From: Henriciella sp045287255
GTDB lineage: Bacteria > Pseudomonadota > Alphaproteobacteria > Caulobacterales > Hyphomonadaceae
Reading direction: 5' to 3'
NCBI RefSeq assembly: GCF_045287255.1
Contig: NZ_CP137142.1
Coordinates: 372,001 to 436,000, forward strand
DNA: 64,000 nucleotides
Below are positions 33,562-41,539 of this stretch, piece after piece. The translations under genes were made by a program, and so were the position numbers. Numbering within the stretch: the first letter of the stretch is position 1; every line of letters begins with the position of its first letter. Below the pieces are notes generated by a model, which saw nothing but the letters and a program-made list of their open reading frames with translations, was not told where the DNA came from and ran no database searches.

Positions 33562-36357
33562 ATGCCCAGTGCGCCGCTTAATACTGACTCCCATCTCTAC
33601 CTGATTGATGCGAGCGCCTATATTTTTCGGGCCTATCATGCGCTGCCGCCTTTGACGCGCGCTTCGGATGGTTTGCCGGTCGGGGCGGTGTCGGGTTTCT
33701 GCAATATGCTCTGGAAGCTGCTTGAAGACCTTAAGGGCGATGAGCGACCGACCCATTTTGCCTGCGTCTTCGATAAGTCGTCCTATACCTTCCGGAACGA
33801 AATGTTCCCTGACTATAAGGCGAACCGGTCTGAGCCGCCTGAAGACTTGCGCCCGCAATTTCCATTGGTGCGCGAAGCGGCGCTGGCTTTCCATACCCAT
33901 GCGCTCGAAATGGAGGGGTATGAGGCCGATGACCTGATCGCGACCTATGCCCGTCATGCCGAGGCCAAAGGCGCGCGCGTCACCATCGTTTCCTCGGATA
34001 AGGACCTGATGCAGCTCATCACGGACAAGGTCCATATGCTCGACACGATGAAGAATAAGGACATTGCCTTTGATCAGGTGGTCGAGAAATTTGGCGTTGG
34101 CCCGGATAAAGTGATCGATATTCAGGCGCTCGCGGGGGACAGTGTCGATAATATTCCCGGCGCGCCTGGTATTGGCGTAAAGACTGCGGCGACCCTGATC
34201 ACTGAATATGGCGATCTCGACACGCTGCTGGCACGAGCCAAAGAGATTAAGCAGCCCAAGCGCCGCCAGACCCTGATTGATCATGCCGATCAAATCCGCA
34301 TGTCGCGCGCGCTGGTGACGTTGAAACAGGACGTTCCCGTTGAGGTGCCCGTGGAGGACTTGGCGGTTGCGGACCCCGACCCGAAAACTCTTCTTGATTT
34401 CCTTGAGAAGATGGAGTTCCGCACCATCACTCGCCGGGTGCGTGAGACGTTCGAACTCGAAGGCACGCTGGACGAGGCCACCGAGGATGAGCCGGTCCAG
34501 ATTGATCGCTCCGCCTATGTCACCATTCGCGACTTCGATACGCTGGAAGGCTGGATCGCCCGTGCCCGCGCGCAGGGCTATGTCGCCATCGATACCGAGA
34601 CGGATGCCCTCGATGCTCATGAAAGCGGCCTTGTCGGGATCTCGCTCGCACTGGCACCGGGGGAGGCTTGCTATATCCCGCTTGCCCATATCGATCCGAA
34701 CGCCGATCCAAATTCAGACGACATGTTCGGCATGGACCCGCCGCGCCAGATCAACATGGACAGGGCGCTCGCCGCCCTCAAACCCTTGCTCGAAGACGAT
34801 AGCGTCCTGAAGATTGGCCATAACCTGAAATATGATGTCACCGTGCTCGCCCGCAATGGCATCACGATGGCGCCGATTGATGACACGATCCTGCTCTCCT
34901 TCGCCCTGCACGCGGGTATGCACAATCACGGCATGGATGAGCTGTCCGAGCGCTATTTCCACCACACATGCCTGAGCTTCAAGGATGTCTGCGGCACGGG
35001 TAAGAAACAGATCACGTTTGATCGTGTCCCCCTCGACAAGGCGACTGAATATGCCGCCGAGGATGCCGATGTGACCCTTCGCCTCTGGCACGAGTTTAAG
35101 TCCAAGCTGCACAAGGCCAAGGTCACCACGGTTTACGAAACGCTGGAGCGCCCGCTGGTCCAGGTGCTTTCCGACATGGAAAGCCATGGCATCAAGGTCG
35201 ACCGCGATCACCTCTCTCGCCTCAGCGCGGATTTCAGCCAGTCCATGGCCCGGTTCGAGGCCGAGGCGCATGAGCTGGCAGGCCGCGACTTCAACCTGGG
35301 CAGTCCGAAACAGCTCGGCGAAATCCTGTTTGACGAGATGGGCCTTGAGGGCGGCAAGAAGACCAAGACCGGGGCTTGGCAAACCGGGGCCGATGTCCTC
35401 GAAGACCTCGCCGCAGAGGGTCACCAGCTGCCCAAATCCATCCTCGGCTGGCGCACCGTGTCCAAGCTGCGCTCGACCTATACCGAAACCCTGCAACAGC
35501 AAATCAGCCCGCGCACGGGCCGCGTGCATACCAATTACGGTATGACCGGTGCGCAGACCGGGCGCCTCTCTTCAAACGATCCGAACCTGCAAAACATCCC
35601 GATCCGAACCGATGAGGGCCGCAAGATCCGCGAGGCTTTCATTGCCGAGCCGGGCAATGTCCTTGTCAGTGCCGACTATTCCCAGATCGAGCTGCGCCTG
35701 CTCGCCCATATTGCCGAAATCGACGCCCTGAAAGACGCGTTCAAACAGGGGCTCGACATTCACGCGATGACGGCGTCCGAGATGTTCGATACCCCGATTG
35801 AGGGCATGGACCCGATGATCCGCCGCCGCGCCAAGGCGATCAATTTCGGCATCATTTACGGCATTTCCGCCTTCGGCCTTGCCCGCCAGCTGTCCATCCC
35901 GCGGGAGGAGGCGAGCGCCTATATCAAGGCCTATTTCAAGAAATTCCCCGGCATCAAGGCCTATATGGATGAGACCAAGGAATTCGCGCGGGAAAACGAA
36001 CGCGTCGAAACGATCTTTGGCCGCGTCCTGCACCTGAAAGGCATCAAGGCCAAGGGGCCACAGCGCGGCTTTGCCGAACGACAGGCGATCAATGCCCCGA
36101 TTCAGGGCAGCGCCGCCGACATCATCAAACGCGCCATGATCGCCATGCCCGGCGCGCTGGAAAAGGCGGGCCTCAGCGCAAAAATGCTGCTGCAGGTCCA
36201 TGACGAACTGATCTTCGAATGCCCGAAGGATGAGGCTGATGAGCTGATCGAAACCGTCAAAACCACAATGGAGCGCGCACCCCTGCCAGCCTTACAGCTC
36301 AGCGTGCCGCTGGTCGTCGAAGCGCAAGCCGGAAACACATGGGCCGAGGCGCATTAA
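33562..36357 (+). CDS. polA: DNA polymerase I
   Basis: Repair and Okazaki-fragment polymerase, 931 aa. The N-terminal 5'-3' exonuclease (about 1-300) includes YEADDLIATYA, SSDKDLMQL and GDSVDNIPG. The 3'-5' exonuclease keeps its acidic residues, with D344-T-E346, a KIGHNLKYD block and YAAEDADVT, so proofreading is probably active. The polymerase domain has motif A SADYSQIELR (D705), motif B RRRAKAINFGIIYG and motif C VHDE (H880-D881-E882). ATG 33562 follows AGGAAGG. It stands alone, 54 bp before an AT-rich orphan gene. Confidence 0.97.
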   Translation: MPSAPLNTDSHLYLIDASAYIFRAYHALPPLTRASDGLPVGAVSGFCNMLWKLLEDLKGDERPTHFACVFDKSSYTFRNEMFPDYKANRSEPPEDLRPQFPLVREAALAFHTHALEMEGYEADDLIATYARHAEAKGARVTIVSSDKDLMQLITDKVHMLDTMKNKDIAFDQVVEKFGVGPDKVIDIQALAGDSVDNIPGAPGIGVKTAATLITEYGDLDTLLARAKEIKQPKRRQTLIDHADQIRMSRALVTLKQDVPVEVPVEDLAVADPDPKTLLDFLEKMEFRTITRRVRETFELEGTLDEATEDEPVQIDRSAYVTIRDFDTLEGWIARARAQGYVAIDTETDALDAHESGLVGISLALAPGEACYIPLAHIDPNADPNSDDMFGMDPPRQINMDRALAALKPLLEDDSVLKIGHNLKYDVTVLARNGITMAPIDDTILLSFALHAGMHNHGMDELSERYFHHTCLSFKDVCGTGKKQITFDRVPLDKATEYAAEDADVTLRLWHEFKSKLHKAKVTTVYETLERPLVQVLSDMESHGIKVDRDHLSRLSADFSQSMARFEAEAHELAGRDFNLGSPKQLGEILFDEMGLEGGKKTKTGAWQTGADVLEDLAAEGHQLPKSILGWRTVSKLRSTYTETLQQQISPRTGRVHTNYGMTGAQTGRLSSNDPNLQNIPIRTDEGRKIREAFIAEPGNVLVSADYSQIELRLLAHIAEIDALKDAFKQGLDIHAMTASEMFDTPIEGMDPMIRRRAKAINFGIIYGISAFGLARQLSIPREEASAYIKAYFKKFPGIKAYMDETKEFARENERVETIFGRVLHLKGIKAKGPQRGFAERQAINAPIQGSAADIIKRAMIAMPGALEKAGLSAKMLLQVHDELIFECPKDEADELIETVKTTMERAPLPALQLSVPLVVEAQAGNTWAEAH

Positions 36358-36411
36358 GGTTGAAATTTCTTCAAATGTTGCCATCTTGTTTCCATTAACG
36401 GGAGACGCGCA

Positions 36412-36990
36412 ATGGGCCTTTGGATCAATCAAATTGACGATATTGAGATTAGAGGTGAACGCACACTCTACATATATTTGCTAGACTATGGTTGGCCTGA
36501 CGGTCAGTGGGAACAATTGTTCAAAAGGCACTTCATGAAGATGGCTAGTATGGCATCTGAAACTGGCGCTGTAGTAGTTGGCAGTGAAAAGGGAACACAC
36601 TTTTCCAACAGTATTTTAAGTTGGCATAATGTTGGCCATTTAGATGGCGAGAGGGTGCTGCCGGGAATCTTGATTACAAAGACACACCCTCACTATTTCA
36701 GAACAGGTGGAGAAGGTTTTCATAGTGACCCTGAGGAAGCTTTAGGTGATTTATTAGTTATTCCGCTCAAGGAGCTATGCAATGATGATGCCGACTTTGT
36801 AAAAACGATATCGGGGATTTTTTCTGACTTGAAGTCAGGTAGTGAACTTCGAAATTTCAAGGTTGCAGACTTTGATATATCAAGTCCGAATCTACGAAAC
36901 CGGGGACGTTCTATAGTTGATGCTGTTGAACTTAAGCCCGGAGCATTTGGAGTTTCTGTGGATATCAAAAAGCTTATCGGCAAAGGGTGA
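36412..36990 (+). CDS. AT-rich orphan protein of unknown function
   Basis: A 192-aa soluble protein with no recognised domain. The open frame is good: GGGAG upstream of ATG 36412, no signal peptide, a C-terminal IKKLIGKG. Notable blocks are FSNSILSWHNVGHLDGERVLPGILITKTHPHYF (two pieces around LSWH) and a helical ISGIFSDLKSGSELRNFKV. Base composition is clearly more AT-rich than polA upstream and the genes beyond, and codons such as ATA, TTA and AGA are frequent, suggesting transfer. Its stop codon directly abuts a palindromic repeat. Possibly an accessory or defence-type cargo gene, but that is only a guess. Confidence 0.6.
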   Translation: MGLWINQIDDIEIRGERTLYIYLLDYGWPDGQWEQLFKRHFMKMASMASETGAVVVGSEKGTHFSNSILSWHNVGHLDGERVLPGILITKTHPHYFRTGGEGFHSDPEEALGDLLVIPLKELCNDDADFVKTISGIFSDLKSGSELRNFKVADFDISSPNLRNRGRSIVDAVELKPGAFGVSVDIKKLIGKG

Positions 36991-37020
36991 TGGACCCCAC
37001 GATCAAGCCGTGGGAGCGTG
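36990..37020. repeat. Single REP-like palindrome (right-type unit)
   Basis: CCCACG-ATCAAGC-CGTGGG at 36996-37014, preceded by ATGGAC and followed by AGCG, the same layout as the right unit at 38076-38096. It begins at the last base of the stop codon of the 36412 gene. Confidence 0.7.
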
Positions 37021-37032
37021 AGGGTAGAGGGC

Positions 37033-37368
37033 TTACTTCTTCCCGCCCGGCGGCATCGCCATCACAAAATCGAACCCTTCATTAAGCAGCCCTGCGACCA
37101 ACGCGTCATCACTCAGCATAGCCTCTGTCAGGCAGACATAGTCCCGCATGGTCGCGCCATAGGATTTGAACGGCCCGGCGCCGTACGCGTCCAGTAACTC
37201 GACCTGTCGCGGCTTAGGCAGGCGGATGCCCAATTCCCCGTCCTTGTTCACCTGTGAAAACATATGTCCATTGGCGGAGGTATAGGGATTGGCCTTGCCC
37301 TTGCGCTCAAACCGATCACTGCTCGCCACCACGCGATCAAAGATGACCACAGTCTCATCTCTCGTCAT
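37033..37368 (-). CDS. Small TfoX/Sxy N-terminal-domain-like protein
   Basis: A 111-aa protein. The block FERKGKANPYTSANGHMFSQVNKDGELGIRLPKP (middle part, residues about 20-54) followed by YGATMRDYV resembles short TfoX N-terminal-domain proteins found singly in many proteobacteria. Those short forms have no proven link to competence. It lacks a C-terminal TfoX domain. A TCTCTCCTTC stretch on the plus strand gives GAAGGAGAGA just upstream of its ATG, a good RBS. It lies among the palindromic repeats but has ordinary GC content. Confidence 0.55.
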   Translation of the reverse strand: MTRDETVVIFDRVVASSDRFERKGKANPYTSANGHMFSQVNKDGELGIRLPKPRQVELLDAYGAGPFKSYGATMRDYVCLTEAMLSDDALVAGLLNEGFDFVMAMPPGGKK

Positions 37369-37380
37369 GCTCTCTCCTTC

Positions 37381-37522
37381 CGCTCTCCACGGCAGCGCTT
37401 GCGCTGACCGTGGAGCCCATCTCCTGTAATCAGCTTCAAAGGTAAGGGGTCATTATTACACCTTATCCCAGTCGAACCACGGGAATTGGATTGCACGGTC
37501 AAGCCGTGCAAAGCGTGAAGGA
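37381..37522. repeat. REPIN-like element 2
   Basis: Left hairpin CTCCACGG/CCGTGGAG at 37385-37415, whose loop holds a second stem CAGCGC/GCGCTG; then CCCATCTCC. The spacer contains GGTAAGG (37441-37447) facing CCTTATCC (37461-37468). Right hairpin TTGCACGG-TCAAG-CCGTGCAA at 37491-37511. The spacer text GGGGTCATTA...CACCTTATCC recurs in the element at 37966-38105. This fills the gap between the TfoX-like and GIY-YIG genes together with the single unit at 37579-37597. Confidence 0.8.
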
Positions 37523-37578
37523 GGAGGGCATGCTGTAAAGTCGTGATCCTTTGCCTTCCACTAGCCGTATTTCCAGCT

Positions 37579-37597
37579 CTCCACGGCTTGACCGTGG
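37579..37597. repeat. Single REP-like palindrome (left-type unit) before the GIY-YIG gene
   Basis: CCACGG-CTTGA-CCGTGG at 37581-37597, followed by GGCCTATCTCC, matching the left units of the complete elements. No right unit follows; the GIY-YIG coding sequence begins about 60 bp on. Confidence 0.7.
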
Positions 37598-37675
37598 GGC
37601 CTATCTCCTGAAGTTTGTATCTGGGACAAGGGGGGCGGACCAATCGCACGATTTGATTTTATCGCGGCCTATATC

Positions 37676-37939
37676 ATGGCCAATCGTAAGAATGGCGCGA
37701 TCTATGTTGGTTCGGCCTCTGACCTGCCGCTCCGAATTGGCGATCACAAACAGGGTGTCGGTTCTGTCTTCACCCGGAAATATGGCTGCCATACACTGGT
37801 CTGGTATCAGCGTTTCGAGTCGATGAGCGCGGCGGCGCAAATGGAGCGGCGGATCAAACGCTGGAAACGCCAATGGAAAATCGAGCTAATTGAAGAGCGT
37901 AATAAGCATTGGCTGGACCTGTCTGGTGAGCTGCTGTGA
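37676..37939 (+). CDS. GIY-YIG nuclease-like protein, N-terminally shortened
   Basis: An 87-aa protein of the short GIY-YIG (COG2827/URI domain) family: ANRKNGAIYVGSASDLPLRI, HKQGVGSVFTRKYGCHTLVWY (shortened) and KRWKRQWKIELIEERN match the family, including the catalytic-region Arg and the C-terminal WxxxLIE block. However, the only start codon, ATG 37676, lies after the residues that should form the first Tyr of GIY. In-frame codons just upstream still read FIAAYI, but no ATG, GTG or TTG precedes them and there is no RBS. It may be a decaying gene whose 5' end was lost near the repeat at 37579-37597. Confidence 0.7.
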   Translation: MANRKNGAIYVGSASDLPLRIGDHKQGVGSVFTRKYGCHTLVWYQRFESMSAAAQMERRIKRWKRQWKIELIEERNKHWLDLSGELL

Positions 37940-37965
37940 TGGCTCACCCTAGTTCAACTCTCTTC

Positions 37966-38105
37966 CCGCTTCCCACGGCACGCAAAGCGTGACCGTGGGA
38001 CCCATCACCGGATGATACTTGAAAGATAAGGGGTCATTACTGCACCTTATCCTGATCGAACTCTCTAGAGATGGACCCCACGGGCAAGCCGTGGGGAGCG
38101 GGATT
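37966..38105. repeat. REPIN-like element 3
   Basis: Left hairpin TCCCACGG/CCGTGGGA at 37971-38000 with an inner stem CACGC/GCGTG in its loop; CCCATCACC follows. Spacer stem GATAAGG (38025-38031) and CCTTATC (38045-38051). Right hairpin CCCCACGG-GCAAG-CCGTGGGG at 38076-38096, preceded by GATGGA. Same architecture as the elements at 28041 and 37381. Confidence 0.8.
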
Positions 38106-38518
38106 GAGAGAGTGATCCGAAACCAATCCTCCCCCTTATCCTTGGGGCTATAATGCCTGCATCTCCCCTCTGAGACAGGGCCTTTCCGGAACGGCCGGGA
38201 ATGAGGGTGAGAGTGGTGGTCTGTTTCTATGTGATGCGTTCCGAGCGCATGATGTGGTGCAGTCGGGTGGTCAAGGCGCGTGGGGGTGAGCGATCTCAAC
38301 CCCGGAAAGCGCTAAAGCCCGGACCTGTGGTGTGAAAGCGCCGTGGGAAATACCCAAGAATATGCCACCGCGGGCGCGCTCAGGCTGGGCGCTATAGGCC
38401 GCTTCGAGAGAGCGGCAGTCAATCGCGTTCACCCTGAGCGTGCCCAGGTCCTGTATATCGCCAAGGGGAGGCCCTGTGGCGGGTTTCGGCATGCCAATAG
38501 TTCAGATAGAGTCGGCTC
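38106..38518. other. Non-coding stretch before the flavodoxin gene
   Basis: About 410 bp with no convincing gene on either strand. Short stems such as GGCCTTTCC/GGAACGGCC near 38178-38197 are visible. A 73-codon minus-strand frame (38271-38492) lacks a family match and RBS. The stretch continues the repeat-rich patch and may be decayed sequence. Confidence 0.4.
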
Positions 38519-39004
38519 ATGACATCCCTTCTGATCATCTATCATTCCCGCACAGGCGGCACCGCGCAAATGGTGGAGGCCGCATTTGATGGTGCGCGAG
38601 CGGAGGGGGAGGCTGTCCTGAGGCGCGCTGAAGAGGCCGGGCCAGATGATTTACTGGCGGCGAGTGGGTATCTGTTCGCTGCGCCGGAAAATCTCGCCGC
38701 GCTGTCCGGACCAATGAAGGACTTTTTTGATCGCTGTTATTATCCGGTCCTAGGCCAGATTGAGGGCCGCCCCTATGCGCAAATGATCTGCGCCGGATCG
38801 GATGGTGAGAATGCCGCCCGCCAGACGGCCCGCATCGCCACGGGCTGGCGGCTAAAAGCGGTGCAGGAGCCTCTTATCGTCTGTACGCATGCGCAGACGC
38901 AGGAAGAGATTTTGGCCCCGAAAACAATTGGCGCGGACGATTTGGCGAAGTGTCGCGACCTTGGCGCTGCGCTCGGCGCCGGGATCGCGATGGGGGTGTA
39001 TTAG
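38519..39004 (+). CDS. Flavodoxin-like NAD(P)H-dependent oxidoreductase
   Basis: A 161-aa flavodoxin-fold protein. The FMN phosphate loop is YHSRTGGTAQMVEA near residues 8-21, and a second loop has YLFAAPENLAALSGPMKDFFDRCYYP (pieces), typical of flavodoxin-family NADPH-dependent FMN reductases. It should reduce quinones or other acceptors through bound FMN; the substrate is unknown. It is convergent with the acyl-CoA dehydrogenase gene, with 6 bp between stops. No clear RBS is visible upstream of ATG 38519. Confidence 0.82.
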   Translation: MTSLLIIYHSRTGGTAQMVEAAFDGARAEGEAVLRRAEEAGPDDLLAASGYLFAAPENLAALSGPMKDFFDRCYYPVLGQIEGRPYAQMICAGSDGENAARQTARIATGWRLKAVQEPLIVCTHAQTQEEILAPKTIGADDLAKCRDLGAALGAGIAMGVY

Positions 39005-39010
39005 GGCGCG

Positions 39011-40150
39011 CTACTGGCGCAGCATATCGCGGCTAACAATCACTCGCATAATCTCATTAGTGCCTTCCAGAATTTGGTGTACCCGCAAGTCGCGTACAAT
39101 CTGTTCAACGCCATAATCGGCAAGATAGCCGTAGCCGCCAAAGATTTGCAGCGCGTCATTGGCGACCTTGAAGCCAGTGTCAGTGACGAAACGCTTGGCC
39201 ATGGCGCACCAGCGCGTCGCATCCGGGGCTTTGGCGTCGAGTTTAGCGGCAGCTTCGTACAGCATGACGCGGGCGGCCTGCAGCTCTGTTTCCATGTCGG
39301 CCAGTTTGAACTGGGTGGCCTGAAAGTCCGCAATCGCTTTGCCGAACTGTTTGCGTTCCTTGGCATATTCGATGGCCTTATCCAGCGCGCGCTGCGCCCC
39401 GCCAAGCGAACAGGCGGCAATATTCAGGCGCCCACCATCAAGGCCTGCCATGGCAAAGCGGAAGCCGTGGCCTTCCTCGCCGATCCGGTTAGCGACTGGA
39501 ATACGGACTTCATCGAGGATCACTTGCCGGGTTGGCTGGCTGTTCCAGCCCATTTTTTTCTCATTCGCCCCGAAAGACAGGCCGGGCGTGCCGAGGGGAA
39601 CAATAAACGCCGAAACGCCGCGTGCGCCTTCATCGGAGGTTTTGGCCATCAGGACGTAAATGTCAGATGTCCCTGCCCCGGAGATGAACTGTTTGGAGCC
39701 GGTAATGACATACTCATCACCATCGCGTGTCGCGGTGGTTTTCATCGCTGCCGCATCGGAGCCAGATCCCGGCTCGGTCAGGCAATAAGAGGCAATCAGC
39801 TCCATACTGGTGAGCTTCGGAAGCCATTCCTGGCGCTGCGCATCATTGCCAAAGCGGTCAATCATCCAGCTCGCCATATTATGGATCGAGATGAACGCTG
39901 CGGTTGAGACATCGCCATAAGAGAGTTGCTCAAATATCAGCGCTGCATCGAGCCTCCCGAGAGAAGAGCCGCCAACATCATCGCCAACATATATCCCGGC
40001 AAAGCCAAGTTCGGCTGTATCCTTGATAACATCGACGGGGAAATGCTTGGTCTCATCCCATTCGGATGTATGCGGGGCAAGGCGGTCCGCGGCAAAGCGC
40101 TTGGCCATATCCTGGATCATCACCTGTTCTTCGCTCAGTCGCGTTGTCAT
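39011..40150 (-). CDS. Acyl-CoA dehydrogenase, isobutyryl-CoA dehydrogenase type
   Basis: A 379-aa FAD enzyme. The sequence follows human ACAD8 closely: LTEPGSGSDAA, SKQFISGAGTSDIYVLMAKT, KKMGWNSQPTR, VPVANRIG-like IPVANRIGEEGHGF, and HQILEGTNEIMR with the catalytic Glu in LEGT. This points to isobutyryl-CoA to methacrylyl-CoA conversion in valine breakdown. 3-Hydroxyisobutyrate-dehydrogenase-family genes of the same pathway can be near; one relative lies at 45540-46415. Short-chain specificity is inferred from similarity. Confidence 0.9.
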   Translation of the reverse strand: MTTRLSEEQVMIQDMAKRFAADRLAPHTSEWDETKHFPVDVIKDTAELGFAGIYVGDDVGGSSLGRLDAALIFEQLSYGDVSTAAFISIHNMASWMIDRFGNDAQRQEWLPKLTSMELIASYCLTEPGSGSDAAAMKTTATRDGDEYVITGSKQFISGAGTSDIYVLMAKTSDEGARGVSAFIVPLGTPGLSFGANEKKMGWNSQPTRQVILDEVRIPVANRIGEEGHGFRFAMAGLDGGRLNIAACSLGGAQRALDKAIEYAKERKQFGKAIADFQATQFKLADMETELQAARVMLYEAAAKLDAKAPDATRWCAMAKRFVTDTGFKVANDALQIFGGYGYLADYGVEQIVRDLRVHQILEGTNEIMRVIVSRDMLRQ

Positions 40151-40211
40151 TGGCGTTTGCCTCCGGTTCGGGTTAGATGCGGCTCTAGTGCCACAGCGGA
40201 GCTGCGCGTCA

Positions 40212-40784
40212 ATGCATGAATTGCCAGAAGGATATGCCCTGACGCTTGGGGAAGTGGACGATATTCCTGCGCTAATCGCTGTCGATAAGGCAGCTTCTGC
40301 CTTGTTTGCGCCGACAGGCCTGATCCGGGCTGAGGCGCTGGATGATCATGTTCCAGCCGATGTGCTGGAGCTGGCTATCCCGCTTGGGGATGTGATTGTG
40401 ACCCGCAACGAGCATGGTTGGGCTTGTGGGTTCGCGCTGGTCAGCCCGCGTGGTAAAGGCCTCTATCTCGATCAAATCAGTGTCCATCCTGACCATGGGA
40501 AGAAGGGGCTAGGGCGCGCTCTGATGCTGGCCGTGCTAAGCGTCGCGGAGACCCGAAAACTACCACATGTTAGCCTGTCGACGTTTCGTGAGCTGAAGTG
40601 GAATGGGCCATTTTATGCTTCGCTGGGCTTTGCGGAAATACCCCGCGACAGGATGGAACCTTACATGCTGGAGTTAGAAGCGGCACAACGTCCGGATATG
40701 GATGTAGATGCGCGCTGTTTCATGCGTCGAAAGGTGCGAAGGGCGTTGTTTACATTTGGCAAACCGAAAGAGGACGTCAAATGA
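40212..40784 (+). CDS. GNAT-family N-acetyltransferase
   Basis: A 190-aa acetyl-CoA-dependent acyltransferase. The core has GFALVSPRGKGLYLDQISVHPDH followed by the acetyl-CoA loop GKKGLGRALMLAVL near residues 97-110 (Q/R-x-x-G-x-G/A type) and NGPFYASLGF near the end of the domain. The N-terminus MHELPEGYALTLGEVDDIPAL is a common GNAT start. The start is ATG 40212; a frame running upstream is only antisense to the divergent acyl-CoA dehydrogenase. Substrate unknown. It overlaps the oxygenase gene by ATGA. Confidence 0.85.
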   Translation: MHELPEGYALTLGEVDDIPALIAVDKAASALFAPTGLIRAEALDDHVPADVLELAIPLGDVIVTRNEHGWACGFALVSPRGKGLYLDQISVHPDHGKKGLGRALMLAVLSVAETRKLPHVSLSTFRELKWNGPFYASLGFAEIPRDRMEPYMLELEAAQRPDMDVDARCFMRRKVRRALFTFGKPKEDVK

Positions 40785-41521
40785 GCGCGTTGTCGCTAAA
40801 ACTGGATACGAGCAAGGACTGGCAGAGCGAAGCAAAACGCTTTGCCGAAACGGGGCGAACGCAGGCGCAGGGCGTGCTAGAAGATGCCTCTGCGAAAGTC
40901 TTGCATGAGTTGATTGCCGGGCAGCCCAATTGGAATGCGGTTTTTGATCGTCATGGGACTCATGTTGATTTGAATGCAAATGGCTTGAGTGTTCTGACCC
41001 CCCAGCAGATGAGCGGCTTGCTTGGTCATTTACATGAGACTGCTGCCCAAGGGTTTCAGTATTTCTTCGCCAACATCCCACTATACGACATTTATCACTC
41101 TGGCCGGGAGGCGGCTGCCGGCCTGCGAGACCTCTATGAGTTCATCAATGGGGAGGCGTTTCTGGATACCTGCCGAACGCTGACGGGATTTGACAGTATC
41201 GCCTTCGCGGACGCCCAGATTACCCGTTATGGCCCCGGCCAATTTCTAACCCGCCATGATGATAATGTTGAGGGTAAGAACAGGCTTGCTGCTTTTGTTT
41301 TGAACATGACGCCGCAGTGGCGCGCCGAATGGGGCGGGACTCTGGAATTCTATGACGAGCCTGGCAATGTGCTTGAAGGGTTTATGCCTGCGTTTAACAC
41401 GCTCAACCTGTTCAAGGTTCCGCAAAGCCATGCCGTCACTTATGTGCCACCATTTGCCGGGGGCTATCGTTATGGCATCACCGGATGGCTGCGTTATGGC
41501 GAAGACCCGAAGGGTAATTAA
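40781..41521 (+). CDS. 2-Oxoglutarate/Fe(II)-dependent prolyl-4-hydroxylase-like oxygenase
   Basis: A 246-aa 2OG-Fe(II) oxygenase. The iron triad is visible as H159-D-D161 in LTRHDDN and H217 in VPQSHAVTYV, with a likely 2OG-binding Arg in YRYGITGWLRYG. LAAFVLNMTPQWRAEWGGTLEFYD matches the prolyl-4-hydroxylase/Ofd1-Tpa1 type double-stranded beta helix. Relatives hydroxylate proline in ribosomal protein uS12 in yeast; the bacterial target is unknown. Start ATG 40781 is in a 4-bp overlap with the GNAT gene, so the two are co-translated. Confidence 0.87.
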   Translation: MSALSLKLDTSKDWQSEAKRFAETGRTQAQGVLEDASAKVLHELIAGQPNWNAVFDRHGTHVDLNANGLSVLTPQQMSGLLGHLHETAAQGFQYFFANIPLYDIYHSGREAAAGLRDLYEFINGEAFLDTCRTLTGFDSIAFADAQITRYGPGQFLTRHDDNVEGKNRLAAFVLNMTPQWRAEWGGTLEFYDEPGNVLEGFMPAFNTLNLFKVPQSHAVTYVPPFAGGYRYGITGWLRYGEDPKGN

Positions 41522-41539
41522 AGCTCAGTTTGGATAGAT

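Noticed and set aside
33508..34689. Minus-strand 393-codon frame opposite polA
   Set aside because: Long antisense frames are common opposite GC-rich genes; the plus strand encodes an intact polymerase with all motifs.
38215..38260. Possible remnant of a second GIY-YIG gene start (codons for FYVMRSE)
   Set aside because: Only seven residues resemble the family start and no downstream continuation is readable.
38271..38492. Minus-strand 73-codon frame with a fairly protein-like sequence
   Set aside because: No RBS, no family match, located in a repeat-rich, apparently decayed stretch; could be a remnant but cannot be supported.
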